NCBI GenBank assembly: GCA_937880075.1 | Contig: CALFLM010000080.1 | Location: 1 to 64,000 of the forward strand | DNA: 64,000 bases | From: an uncultured Romboutsia sp. | GTDB lineage: Bacteria; Bacillota; Clostridia; Peptostreptococcales; Peptostreptococcaceae | Direction: 5' to 3' | Part shown: piece after piece, positions 1 to 7,741 of the stretch | How the letters are laid out: each line of letters begins with the position of its first letter | Numbering within the stretch: the stretch's first letter is position 1 | Translations under genes and position numbers: made by a program | Notes under the pieces: model-generated | The model's database searches: none | What the model was told of the DNA's origin: nothing | The model's input: the letters and a program-made list of their open reading frames with translations, nothing else

Positions 1-329
1 ATAAATAATAAAATTATTTTATAATGTAGAATTATTATTAGAACATATATATTTAAATTATGGTTTATTTTGTTATTATAATAGTCAAAATGTTCACAAT
101 ATGAAGTGTAAAAAAATTGCAAATAAAAATAAGTATGTATACTTAAAACAATTAATAAGAATAAAAATAAAATTGTTATATAGAAATAATTACTACTTAT
201 AATTAAAAATATTTTAACTAAAATTTTATTAATTATAAGCAGTAATTATTTAAAAGAGCTAAAAAATCTTTAATAGATTAAATATTATGGATATGTTTTT
301 TAATCGTATCCACAAATTAAATCCAAGAA
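1..329. other. Non-coding AT-rich region with two hairpins
   Basis: I see no supportable gene here. The clearest structure is a near-perfect inverted repeat with arms at 185-206 and 229-250 (21 of 22 pairs, one A/C mismatch, 22-base spacer). A shorter hairpin has arms at 289-295 and 305-311. The long arm pair is far more ordered than the surrounding AT-rich sequence. It could be a terminator for a gene entering from the left or a small palindromic repeat element. There is no strong U-tract on either side, so terminator function is uncertain. Confidence 0.5.
185..250. repeat. Long near-perfect inverted repeat
   Basis: The arms at 185-206 and 229-250 pair over 22 bases with a single mismatch (A195 against C240) around a 22-base loop. 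This is too long to be expected by chance even at this A+T content. No coding sequence overlaps it. Function is unknown. Confidence 0.6.
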
Positions 330-427
330 GGGGCTGTCGCATTAAGAGTAAATAATACAATATATAGTTATGCATAATTTGAATTAGAACAACATATTGT
401 ATATAATTTTTTTAGTGCGACAGCCCC
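330..427. mobile_element. MITE-like element with IS-type terminal inverted repeats
   Basis: A 98-base segment is bounded by terminal inverted repeats: the left end reads GGGGCTGTCGCATTAA and the right end is its near-complement TTTAGTGCGACAGCCCC. Twelve outer bases match perfectly. GC-rich ends of this GGGGCTGTCGC type are typical of clostridial transposon termini, but there is no transposase inside. A second inner pair (around 355-365 and 394-404) lets the whole element fold. No target duplication is obvious. It lies 30 bases downstream of alr, so it could also act as that gene's terminator. Confidence 0.55.
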
Positions 428-457
428 TATATATCTATTATAATAATATTAGGAATA

Positions 458-1615
458 TTAATCTAATAGATGATTAACTGTGTACTTACTATCGTTTGTT
501 ATATAAACTCTGTTTACTCTTTTAGTCAGGCAACAAAGTATTTCGTGATCTATTGTACCCATTTTACTTGATATATCACCTATTCTTATTCCATCTATGT
601 CACCTATTAAGATAACTTCATCTTCCATATTTACATCAAGATCATTTGGAACTTCAACCATAGTTTGATCCATGCATATTCTTCCTACTATATTTAATAA
701 TCTACCATTTATAAATGCTTGAGGATTTTTTTGTGTTCTAGGGAAACCATCTGCATAACCAACTGGTAATGTAGCTATTTTTGTATCTTTACCTACGGTA
801 TATGTTCCAGCATAACTAACGCTAGTTCCTTTTTCTATAGTCTTTATGTTACTAACTATAGTTTTTAATTCTAAAGCTGTTTTTAGTTTTATATCTCTAC
901 TAACTTCAGATGATGGGTAAGGACCATATAACGATATTCCTAATCTAACCATGTTGAAATCACATTCTCTTAAATCTAAAATTGCAGCACTATTTGATAC
1001 ATGCTTTATTGGTACATTTAAGTTAGCTTCTTCTAATGCGCTTATAACTTTGTTATACTTTTTCATTTGCTCATAAGTAGCATCTTTGTTTTCTTCATCT
1101 GATTTTGCAAAGTGAGTATAAATACCTTCTATGATTAAATTTTCTAAGTTAAACATTTTCTTTATGTCTGATATAGATTGTTCATTAACTAAGAAACCTA
1201 TTCTGCTCATACCAGTATCAAGTTTTATATGTACATAAGCTTTTTTATTGCTTAATTTAGCTAACTCGTCTATTTTCATAGCCATTTCTAAAGAATATAC
1301 AGTAATTCTTATGTTGTTATCTATTGCATGTTGTATTTTAGCAGTATCTGTATAGCCCATACATAATATAGGTTTTGTTATACCTGCTTTTACAAGTGCT
1401 AAACCTTCTTCCAATCTAGCTACTGAAAAGAAGTCAACGTTTTCCTCTTTATCTAAGAACTTAGAAACTTCTACAGCTCCATGTCCGTAAGCATCTGCTT
1501 TTACAACACAACATAGCATAGTATTTGGATTTAGAGCTTTTTTTACATTATCTACATTAAATTTTATATTTTCTAAATTTACTTCAGCCCATGTGCTTGA
1601 GTTTATATTAGTCAT
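458..1615 (-). CDS. alr: Alanine racemase
   Basis: PLP-dependent interconversion of L- and D-alanine in the cytoplasm, supplying D-Ala for peptidoglycan. The N-terminal TIM barrel carries the PLP-lysine motif VVKADAYGHG (K39 from the chosen start). The second catalytic base is a tyrosine in SVSYAGTY (Y268). The C-terminal beta domain contains the conserved GRICMDQTMV stretch. I chose the ATG at 1615 because GAGGTAGG lies 6-7 bases upstream; an in-frame GTG at 1636 would place this Shine-Dalgarno inside the gene. The 385-residue length is normal for the family. It is transcribed away from the XRE-cupin gene, with a 247-base divergent intergenic region. Confidence 0.95.
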   Translation of the reverse strand: MTNINSSTWAEVNLENIKFNVDNVKKALNPNTMLCCVVKADAYGHGAVEVSKFLDKEENVDFFSVARLEEGLALVKAGITKPILCMGYTDTAKIQHAIDNNIRITVYSLEMAMKIDELAKLSNKKAYVHIKLDTGMSRIGFLVNEQSISDIKKMFNLENLIIEGIYTHFAKSDEENKDATYEQMKKYNKVISALEEANLNVPIKHVSNSAAILDLRECDFNMVRLGISLYGPYPSSEVSRDIKLKTALELKTIVSNIKTIEKGTSVSYAGTYTVGKDTKIATLPVGYADGFPRTQKNPQAFINGRLLNIVGRICMDQTMVEVPNDLDVNMEDEVILIGDIDGIRIGDISSKMGTIDHEILCCLTKRVNRVYITNDSKYTVNHLLD

Positions 1616-1785
1616 AAAACCTACCTCTACTTTCACCTTAGTTGATTTAATTTATATCATATATTAAATTGTATTAAATAATATATATATTAAGTTAATA
1701 CTTTTTAATTGATACTAACATTTTTTAGTTATAGAGTCAATATGATTCAATTGTTTTTGTAAAAGATAAGTACGATTTAATTAAT

Positions 1786-1814
1786 TTGCGAAATATAGTT
1801 TATATTGATATAAT
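1786..1814 (+). promoter_or_regulatory. Sigma-A type promoter for the XRE-cupin gene
   Basis: A -35-like TTGCGA (1786-1791), a 17-base spacer and a perfect -10 TATAAT (1809-1814) lie about 48 bases before the ATG at 1863. Position and spacing are right for a vegetative promoter. The same 1616-1862 region must also hold the promoter of the divergent alr, which I could not place. Confidence 0.55.
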
Positions 1815-1862
1815 AACTTATTAGATGATAGTAAAAATATGTAATAATGGGGTAGTTTATAA

Positions 1863-2417
1863 ATGACTGAATTAGATATATCAAAAAATATTACTGAATA
1901 TAGAAAAAGAAAAAAGATGACTATTAAAGAATTGGCTAACTTAACAGGAGTTACTCCGTCTTTGCTTAGTCAAATAGAAAAGGGAAGTGCAAATCCTTCT
2001 ATTAATACATTAAAGCAAATTTCTAGTGTACTAGAGGTACCATTATTTAATTTTTTTATAAATGATGTTCCAGCTGAAAGTTTAGTAGTTAGAAAAGATG
2101 GTCGTAAAAAGATTATGTTCCCTGAAGATGATAGCTTTGCATATGAATTATTAACTCCAAATACAAAGGGTGAAATAGAATTAATGCTTATGAAAATACC
2201 GCCACAAGGCTCTTCTTCAAAAGAGCAATTCAGCCATATAGGTGAAGAGGTTGCATATGTAATAAAAGGAAATGTAAGGCTTTATTTAATGAATAGTGTA
2301 ATTGACTTAAATTGTGGAGATAGTGTAAAAATACCACAACACTCGAGTCATAAATGGGAAAATATAGATAATTGTGAATGTGAAGTTATATTTGCAGTAA
2401 CTCCACCATCTTTCTAA
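1863..2417 (+). CDS. XRE-family regulator with C-terminal cupin
   Basis: Cytoplasmic transcription regulator of the two-domain HTH-cupin type. Residues about 6-60 form an XRE helix-turn-helix (recognition region around TPSLLSQIEKGSANPS). Residues about 110-180 form a small cupin barrel that usually senses a small ligand. The 184-residue length is standard for this class, whose members often control amino-acid, polyamine or sugar-derivative genes next to them. Here the neighbours are alr on one side and a DeoR regulator plus transporters on the other, so either could be the target. The ligand cannot be told from sequence. A Shine-Dalgarno-like GGGG lies just before the ATG. Confidence 0.85.
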   Translation: MTELDISKNITEYRKRKKMTIKELANLTGVTPSLLSQIEKGSANPSINTLKQISSVLEVPLFNFFINDVPAESLVVRKDGRKKIMFPEDDSFAYELLTPNTKGEIELMLMKIPPQGSSSKEQFSHIGEEVAYVIKGNVRLYLMNSVIDLNCGDSVKIPQHSSHKWENIDNCECEVIFAVTPPSF

Positions 2418-2467
2418 AACTTATATAGACATAGATGGAAAAAATAGTTATGGGAGGATAGGAGTAG

Positions 2468-3235
2468 ATGTTAGCACCAGAGAGGTATGAATACATAATA
2501 GAAAGTTTAAATCGAGATTCTGCAGTTAAGGTATCTAAATTAATAAAAGAATTAAATGTATCTGTAGAAACTATAAGAAGAGATTTAGAACATCTAGAAA
2601 AAGAGGGAATATTAGAACGAGTTTATGGTGGGGCTATTCCTAAAAAAGTGTCAGTAGACAAATTAAGCTTTGATAAAAGAGAAGAAGAATTTAAAGCAGA
2701 AAAATTAGAAATAGCAAGTATTGCTATGAGTTATATAGAAGACGGTCAATCGATAGCTTTAAATGATAGTACTACTAATGTGGAAGTTGCAAGGCAATTA
2801 AAGAAAAAGTTTAAAAATATAACAGTTATAACTAACTCTTTAATAATAGCAACAGAATTAGCTAATAGCCCAGGTATAAAAGTTATATTAGCAGGTGGAC
2901 TATTAAATAATGATGAATATGCATTTTATGGAGAATTTGCAAAAAATATTTTGAAGAATTTTATAGTAGATAGATCTTTTATAAGTGTTGGTGGAGTATC
3001 TTTAAATTATGGAGTAACTGATTATGATATAAATACTGTAGAAATTCAAAAAATATTAATAGAAATATCAAAGGAATCTATTATACTAGCTGATAGTAGT
3101 AAAATAGATAGTGTATCTTTAACTAAAATATCAGATATAGGTAATATTAGTTGTATAATAACTGATAGTAAGGTTGAGAAAGATATTGTTGATAAATATT
3201 TAAAACAAGGAATAGAAATAATAAATAAACTTTAA
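2468..3235 (+). CDS. DeoR-family transcriptional regulator
   Basis: DeoR/GlpR-type repressor. The N-terminal winged helix (about residues 4-58) includes the family signature SVETIRRDLEHLEKEGILER. A C-terminal ISOCOT-fold sensor (about 75-235) normally binds a phosphorylated sugar or polyol. The length of 255 residues is typical. It follows the XRE-cupin gene by 50 bases, has a GGGAGGATAGGAG-type ribosome site and ends at a strong terminator. The next genes are two MFS transporters and a phosphodiesterase. I infer that it regulates them in response to a phosphorylated product of the imported compound. Confidence 0.9.
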   Translation: MLAPERYEYIIESLNRDSAVKVSKLIKELNVSVETIRRDLEHLEKEGILERVYGGAIPKKVSVDKLSFDKREEEFKAEKLEIASIAMSYIEDGQSIALNDSTTNVEVARQLKKKFKNITVITNSLIIATELANSPGIKVILAGGLLNNDEYAFYGEFAKNILKNFIVDRSFISVGGVSLNYGVTDYDINTVEIQKILIEISKESIILADSSKIDSVSLTKISDIGNISCIITDSKVEKDIVDKYLKQGIEIINKL

Positions 3236-3269
3236 AAAAACAACTTCGATTTATAGAAGTTGTTTTTTT
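3234..3269 (+). terminator. Rho-independent terminator after the DeoR gene
   Basis: A stem of 14 pairs (arms 3234-3247 and 3256-3269) around an 8-base loop ends in seven T. The A-run on the left arm means it could also work in the opposite direction. It starts within the stop codon region of the regulator gene. Confidence 0.85.
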
Positions 3270-3548
3270 AAAGTTTATTTATTAGAAAAAATATGGATTA
3301 TAAGAGAAAATATGGAAAATGACAATAAAATACAAAAAAGTACTTGAAAGTACACACAAATCCATATATACTAAACATATCTTAGATAAATAAACAAGGT
3401 TAAATAATAAATAAACAAATTAAATTATATTTAAGAGTGCTGAGTTTTTTACTAAAAGATTAAATTCTGTTTTAAAAAAATTTAACTAAATTTCAAAAAT
3501 GGTATTATTTGAACAGGAAAACGTTGTTTATGAAAAGGAGTGAGTAGT
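3270..3548. other. Intergenic leader of the MFS pair
   Basis: There is no gene here. The region contains short direct repeats (AAAATATGGA at about 3286 and 3307; AATAAACAA at about 3389 and 3410) that could be binding sites for the adjacent DeoR-type regulator. The promoter of the following transporter gene should lie here, but I could not assign convincing -35/-10 boxes. Confidence 0.35.
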
Positions 3549-4820
3549 TTGAATAACAAAAAAGAAAACATAAGAAAATGGATTACATTCATAATTTTAA
3601 CGTTAGGTGCAGGTACTATATATAAGTTATGTTTCTTAAAAGATGCATTCTATGGACCTATGCAAGAGTACCTAGGACTTACGCATACACAATTAGGAAA
3701 TGCGATGTCTATAAGTGGTACTGTAACAACTATAGGATTTATAGTGGCAGTATGGTTATCAGATAGAGTATCTAAGAGAATATTATTACCAGTAGGTCTT
3801 ATCGGTTGTGGTCTTTTAGGATTATGGTTAGCAACTTTACCAAGTTACAACGAAGTATTAATAATTTGGGCATTATTTGCTTTAACAAACGATATGGTAT
3901 TCTGGCCAGTTTTACTTAAATGTGTTAAGTCATTAGGAAGTAAAGAAGAACAAGGTAGAATGTTTGGATATTTTGAAGCAAGTAGAGGTTTTGTAGATAC
4001 AATGGTAGCTTTTGCAGCTCTTGGAATATTTGCTTACTTTGGATCAGGAAAAGTAGGATTTATAAACTCTATATTATTCTACTCTATAACTGTTATAGTT
4101 GTAGGGATATTAGCATTCTTCTTTATTGAAGATGACAAAAAAACAGAAAAAGTTGAAGGAAAAGAAGGTAAAAAAGCTAAGGTTTCTCCAATGGTAGCTT
4201 TAAAAACAAAAGAAATATGGTTAGCAGCATTTACTACATTCTTTGTTTATGCAGTATTCTGTGGGATAACTTACTTTATACCTTTCTTAGAAAATATATA
4301 TGCATTACCAGTTGCATTAGTTGGGGCATACGGAGTTATAAACCAATATGGATTAAAAATGGTTGGTGGACCGATAGGTGGATACTTAGCAGATAAGAAG
4401 TTCCATTCACCAGCAAAATACTTAAGAGCAGCATTTATAGCATGTATAGTTGTTTTAATAATAATGGTTATAGCACCACATAACTCATTAAATGTTTATT
4501 TAGGTATGACTATGACGTTAACTTTTGGGGCAATAGTATTCTCAATGAAAGCTACATATTTCGCTCCAATGGGTGAAATAAATATATCTGAAGATATAAC
4601 AGGGGCAGCAATGTCTATAGGAAGTTTCATAGGATATGCACCAGGTATGTTTGCTTACTCATTATATGGAAATATACTAGATACACATCCAGGATTAGCA
4701 GGATATAGAATGGTATTTATGTTAATGATAGGATTTGCTGTACTAGGAGTTGTAGTTAGTACATTATTAATAAATGCAATAAAGAAAAATGAAACTAATT
4801 TAGACAAACAAGTTATATAA
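3549..4820 (+). CDS. MFS transporter (first of a tandem pair)
   Basis: Twelve-helix major facilitator protein of the inner membrane with a charged central loop (about residues 195-215, KTEKVEGKEGKK). The loop-2 signature region reads WLSDRVSKR, and a second half-repeat motif GGYLADKKF lies before helix 9. AAAGGAG at 3534-3540 sits 8 bases before a TTG at 3549, which I take as the start; an in-frame GTG at 3540 overlaps the ribosome site and is less likely. The next transporter shares motifs such as GGYLADKKF and the WPV region in helix 4, so the two look like a duplication. The substrate is unknown; context suggests an organic phosphate or a related small molecule. Confidence 0.85.
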   Translation: MNNKKENIRKWITFIILTLGAGTIYKLCFLKDAFYGPMQEYLGLTHTQLGNAMSISGTVTTIGFIVAVWLSDRVSKRILLPVGLIGCGLLGLWLATLPSYNEVLIIWALFALTNDMVFWPVLLKCVKSLGSKEEQGRMFGYFEASRGFVDTMVAFAALGIFAYFGSGKVGFINSILFYSITVIVVGILAFFFIEDDKKTEKVEGKEGKKAKVSPMVALKTKEIWLAAFTTFFVYAVFCGITYFIPFLENIYALPVALVGAYGVINQYGLKMVGGPIGGYLADKKFHSPAKYLRAAFIACIVVLIIMVIAPHNSLNVYLGMTMTLTFGAIVFSMKATYFAPMGEINISEDITGAAMSIGSFIGYAPGMFAYSLYGNILDTHPGLAGYRMVFMLMIGFAVLGVVVSTLLINAIKKNETNLDKQVI

Positions 4821-4836
4821 TTTAAATTACATATGA

Positions 4837-4873
4837 AAAAATAGCTTTGATGATGTTTATCAAAGCTATTTTT
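4837..4873 (+). terminator. Terminator between the two MFS genes
   Basis: Stem AAAAATAGCTTTGA (4837-4850) pairs with TCAAAGCTATTTTT (4860-4873) around a 9-base loop. Both arms end in A/T runs, so it may act on either strand. It should lower transcription of the downstream transporter relative to the first. Confidence 0.8.
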
Positions 4874-4918
4874 GGATAAATATTTATTTACAATTAAGCA
4901 CCGAAGGGAACGTGATTT

Positions 4919-6142
4919 ATGAAGCCTTATAAAAATATAAAAAAATACCTTATATTTATAGTGTTAACAATGGCTACGGGAATGATATATAAACTTCCTT
5001 ATATTCAAGAGATATTTTATGTTCCATTGCAAGAAAGTTTAAATTTAACTCATTCTCAACTTGGAAATATACTATCGATAGCAGGATTTTTTAGTGTATT
5101 TGGTTTTCTAGGGTCTATGTATTTTATAGATAAAGTATCAAGAAATATACTAATTCCAAGTGGATTAATAGGTGTTGGTATTACAGGAATATTTTTATCT
5201 ACATTTCCAGGATATTATGGACTAGTACTTATATGGATTTCATTTGCACTTTTTAGTGACATGCTTTACTGGCCAGTAGTAGTAAAAGCTATAAAAAGTC
5301 TAGGGAATGAAAGTGAACAAGGTCGTATATTTGGATTTTTTGAAGCTGGAAGAGGATTGTTTGATACGATAATAGTTCTTATAGCTTTATATCTGTTTTC
5401 TAAAACCAGTTCACTCAAAGATATAATATTGTTTTACTCTTTAGCTTCGATAGTAATAGGTATAATTGTATTCTTAGTTTTAGGAAAAAGCGAAACTGAT
5501 AATTTAAAACAAGATAAAACAGACAATGTATCGCTAGAAGTTATTAAATCTAAACAAGTTTGGTTAGTTTCTGGAAATATATTTTGTGCGTATTCTATCT
5601 ATTGTGCATTGACATATATGATGCCTTTTTTACAAAATGAACATAATATTAGCCCAGTATTAGTTGGGATATATGGAATGTTGAATCAATATTGTATAAA
5701 AATGATAGCAGGTCCACTTGGTGGATATTTAGCTGATAAAAAGTTTAAGTCTCCATCTAAGTACTTTAGATTCGCATTTATATCAATAATAATTATAATG
5801 ATATTTATGATTACCTTATCTAATGGTATGTTTAGTGTGAATTTTGGATTTGTATTAATAGTTTTATTTGGAGCATTAGTCAATTCAATGAAGGCTTTAT
5901 TATTTGCTCCTATGCAAGAAATAGGCATAAGTGAAAAATTATCTGGATCTGCTATATCATTAGCTAGTTTCATAGGATATTCACCTTTAGTATTTTGTTA
6001 CTTATTATATGGAAGGATTTTAGATGCGTTTAGTGGTGCTTTAGGATATAAAATATTATTTATCATTACAATATGTTTTGGATTATTAGGTTTATTAATT
6101 AATAAAAAATTAATGAAAGAAATAAATACAAATAGAAACTAA
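4919..6142 (+). CDS. MFS transporter (second of a tandem pair)
   Basis: Second twelve-helix major facilitator protein, 407 residues, clearly related along its whole length to the preceding transporter. Shared features include an N-terminal LTMATGMIYKLPYIQEIF-like first helix, WPVVVKAIKSLG in helix 4, GGYLADKKFKSPSKY in the central half-repeat and a matching C-terminal FIGYSP segment. Its middle loop is shorter and less charged. The ATG has GAAGGGA about 10 bases upstream. Duplicated transporters with diverged loops usually handle related substrates. The phosphodiesterase gene follows after 53 bases without a terminator, so the two are probably co-transcribed. Confidence 0.85.
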   Translation: MKPYKNIKKYLIFIVLTMATGMIYKLPYIQEIFYVPLQESLNLTHSQLGNILSIAGFFSVFGFLGSMYFIDKVSRNILIPSGLIGVGITGIFLSTFPGYYGLVLIWISFALFSDMLYWPVVVKAIKSLGNESEQGRIFGFFEAGRGLFDTIIVLIALYLFSKTSSLKDIILFYSLASIVIGIIVFLVLGKSETDNLKQDKTDNVSLEVIKSKQVWLVSGNIFCAYSIYCALTYMMPFLQNEHNISPVLVGIYGMLNQYCIKMIAGPLGGYLADKKFKSPSKYFRFAFISIIIIMIFMITLSNGMFSVNFGFVLIVLFGALVNSMKALLFAPMQEIGISEKLSGSAISLASFIGYSPLVFCYLLYGRILDAFSGALGYKILFIITICFGLLGLLINKKLMKEINTNRN

Positions 6143-6195
6143 TAAGAATAAAATCTATATAATATTTGTCAGAGTTATAAATAAGGAGAAGAAAA

Positions 6196-7506
6196 ATGAA
6201 AAATAAACCAAGTGTTTTATTAATATCAATAGATGCTCTGAAGCCAGAGTTTGTTTTTGAATCAGAAAGAATAGGGGTAAATCTTCCTAATCTAAAAAAA
6301 TACTTCGTAGAAAATGGAACATATGCATCAAAAGGTGTTAAGAGTGTGTTTCCTACATTTACATACACATGTCATCACTCTATGATAACAGGAGCTTATC
6401 CTGATACTCATGGAATACACACTAATAAAGTTTTTGACCCAACAGGAAAACACATGGATGCATGGTATTGGTATGTAAGTGAAAATGCTAAGAACTTATG
6501 GGAGTGTGCTAAAGCTAATGGATATATATCTTCAAGCGTAGGATTCCCAGCATCTGTAGGTGCAGACTCAGATTATCATATACCAGAAATATGGAGAGAT
6601 GGAACTCATCTAGATAGTAAGTTAATAGATGCAGTAAGTAGGCCACAAGGTATGGTTAGGGAAATGGAAAAAGAAATAGGACAATTTGCAGGGGGAACAG
6701 ATTTAACTATTAAAGGTGATACTATAAGACAGAAGGCTGCTTTATGGATATTAGAAAATAAAATTAAAAAACATTTAGAAGAAAAGCCATTTTTCATGTC
6801 TTGTTACTATGCTTCTTATGATGAAACTGCTCATATAAAAGGAGTATATAGTAAAGAAGCAATAGAAGATCTTGAAAAAATAGATGAATTAGTTGGAGAG
6901 TTAGTAAGAAAGGCTCATGAAATTACAAATGATAATGTAGTAGTATGTGTAGTTTCAGACCATGGTACTATAGATAACAAGTATGATATAAAGCCTAACA
7001 TAGTTTTCGTTGAAAACAATTTAATACAAGTTGATGAACATGGTAAATTAACAGATTGGGATGTATGGTGTCAACGTTCTGGGGGAACTGGACAAATAAG
7101 ACTTAAGGATAAAGAAAATAAAGAAGTAAGAGCTAAAGTTGAAGATATATTAAATAAGCTTTTAAATGATGAGAACAGTGGTATAAGCGAAGTAATAACA
7201 GGAGAAGAAGCTAAAGAAACTAGAAGAGGATTCCCTGATGCTGACTACGTTATAATATCTAAAGCAGGATATGAGGTAAGAGAAGATACAAAAGGTGAAT
7301 ATCTAGATAGTAATACTTCACAAAAAGCTCAACATGGTTATTGTGAAAACTTAAAAGATATGAGGGCTTCTTTCTATATAGAAGGAGTTAACATAGAGAA
7401 GAATAAAGATGTAGAAGAATTAAGATTAGTTGATGTTGCTCCAACTCTTGCTAATATAATGGGGTTTGAGATACCAACAGCAGAAGGTAAAAATATTTTA
7501 GTATAA
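6196..7506 (+). CDS. Alkaline-phosphatase-superfamily phosphodiesterase (NPP type)
   Basis: Two-metal hydrolase of the nucleotide pyrophosphatase/phosphodiesterase branch. The first metal aspartate is in LLISIDAL (D13). The likely nucleophile is T56 in the segment FPTFTYTCHHSMITG, which resembles the NPP family pattern FPTxT-(x)n-TG. Later metal ligands are in VVSDHGT (about residues 253-259) and KAQHGY near the C-terminus. There is no signal peptide, so it should act in the cytoplasm on an imported phosphodiester, phosphonate or nucleotide-like compound. Its position after two MFS transporters suggests import then hydrolysis. AAGGAG lies 8 bases before the ATG. The family is certain; the substrate is not. 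Confidence 0.85.
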   Translation: MKNKPSVLLISIDALKPEFVFESERIGVNLPNLKKYFVENGTYASKGVKSVFPTFTYTCHHSMITGAYPDTHGIHTNKVFDPTGKHMDAWYWYVSENAKNLWECAKANGYISSSVGFPASVGADSDYHIPEIWRDGTHLDSKLIDAVSRPQGMVREMEKEIGQFAGGTDLTIKGDTIRQKAALWILENKIKKHLEEKPFFMSCYYASYDETAHIKGVYSKEAIEDLEKIDELVGELVRKAHEITNDNVVVCVVSDHGTIDNKYDIKPNIVFVENNLIQVDEHGKLTDWDVWCQRSGGTGQIRLKDKENKEVRAKVEDILNKLLNDENSGISEVITGEEAKETRRGFPDADYVIISKAGYEVREDTKGEYLDSNTSQKAQHGYCENLKDMRASFYIEGVNIEKNKDVEELRLVDVAPTLANIMGFEIPTAEGKNILV

Positions 7507-7545
7507 AAATTTTACCAAAAGGAATATGAAAATAAATAGAAATAT

Positions 7546-7581
7546 AAAAAATACTCATATCTATTAGATATGAGTATTTTT
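7546..7581 (+). terminator. Terminator after the phosphodiesterase gene
   Basis: Arms 7546-7562 and 7566-7581 form a stem of about 16 pairs with a 3-base loop and A/T-rich flanks. It cleanly separates the transporter module from the hydrogenase unit. The TATAAT for the hydrogenase gene starts only 5 bases later. Confidence 0.85.
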
Positions 7582-7585
7582 ATGG

Positions 7586-7591
7586 TATAAT
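7586..7591 (+). promoter_or_regulatory. Candidate -10 box for the hydrogenase gene
   Basis: A perfect TATAAT lies 150 bases upstream of the ATG. The -35 position would fall inside the preceding terminator stem and has no good match to TTGACA, so an activator may be needed. Transcription from here would give a leader of roughly 140 bases. Confidence 0.4.
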
Positions 7592-7613
7592 ATTGATACG
7601 TTTAGAACTTTCA

Positions 7614-7700
7614 AAACTACTTTTTTCTATTCGAAATCCAATTAGGGTTACTCTTACCGAGAGATATATCGGTATTATTAAGTTAAGTGGATGGTAGTTT
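7614..7700 (+). promoter_or_regulatory. Structured 5' leader of the hydrogenase mRNA
   Basis: The leader between the TATAAT and the ATG can close with a basal stem, AAACTAC (7614-7620) with GTAGTTT (7694-7700). It encloses an internal hairpin TACCGA/TCGGTA (7655-7660 and 7669-7674, 8-base loop). It is richer in G+C than nearby intergenic DNA. I compared it from memory with purine, THF, preQ1, TPP, SAM, fluoride, c-di-GMP and T-box consensus features and saw no match. It could be an uncharacterised cis-acting RNA or simple secondary structure. Confidence 0.35.
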
Positions 7701-7741
7701 ACTGTGGAGTCAGACAATATAATTTATAAGGAGCATAAAAT

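Noticed and set aside
3508..3532. Catabolite-control (cre) site before the first MFS gene
   Set aside because: GGAAAACGTTGTTT matches only the central part of the cre consensus; the right half lacks the required CA end.
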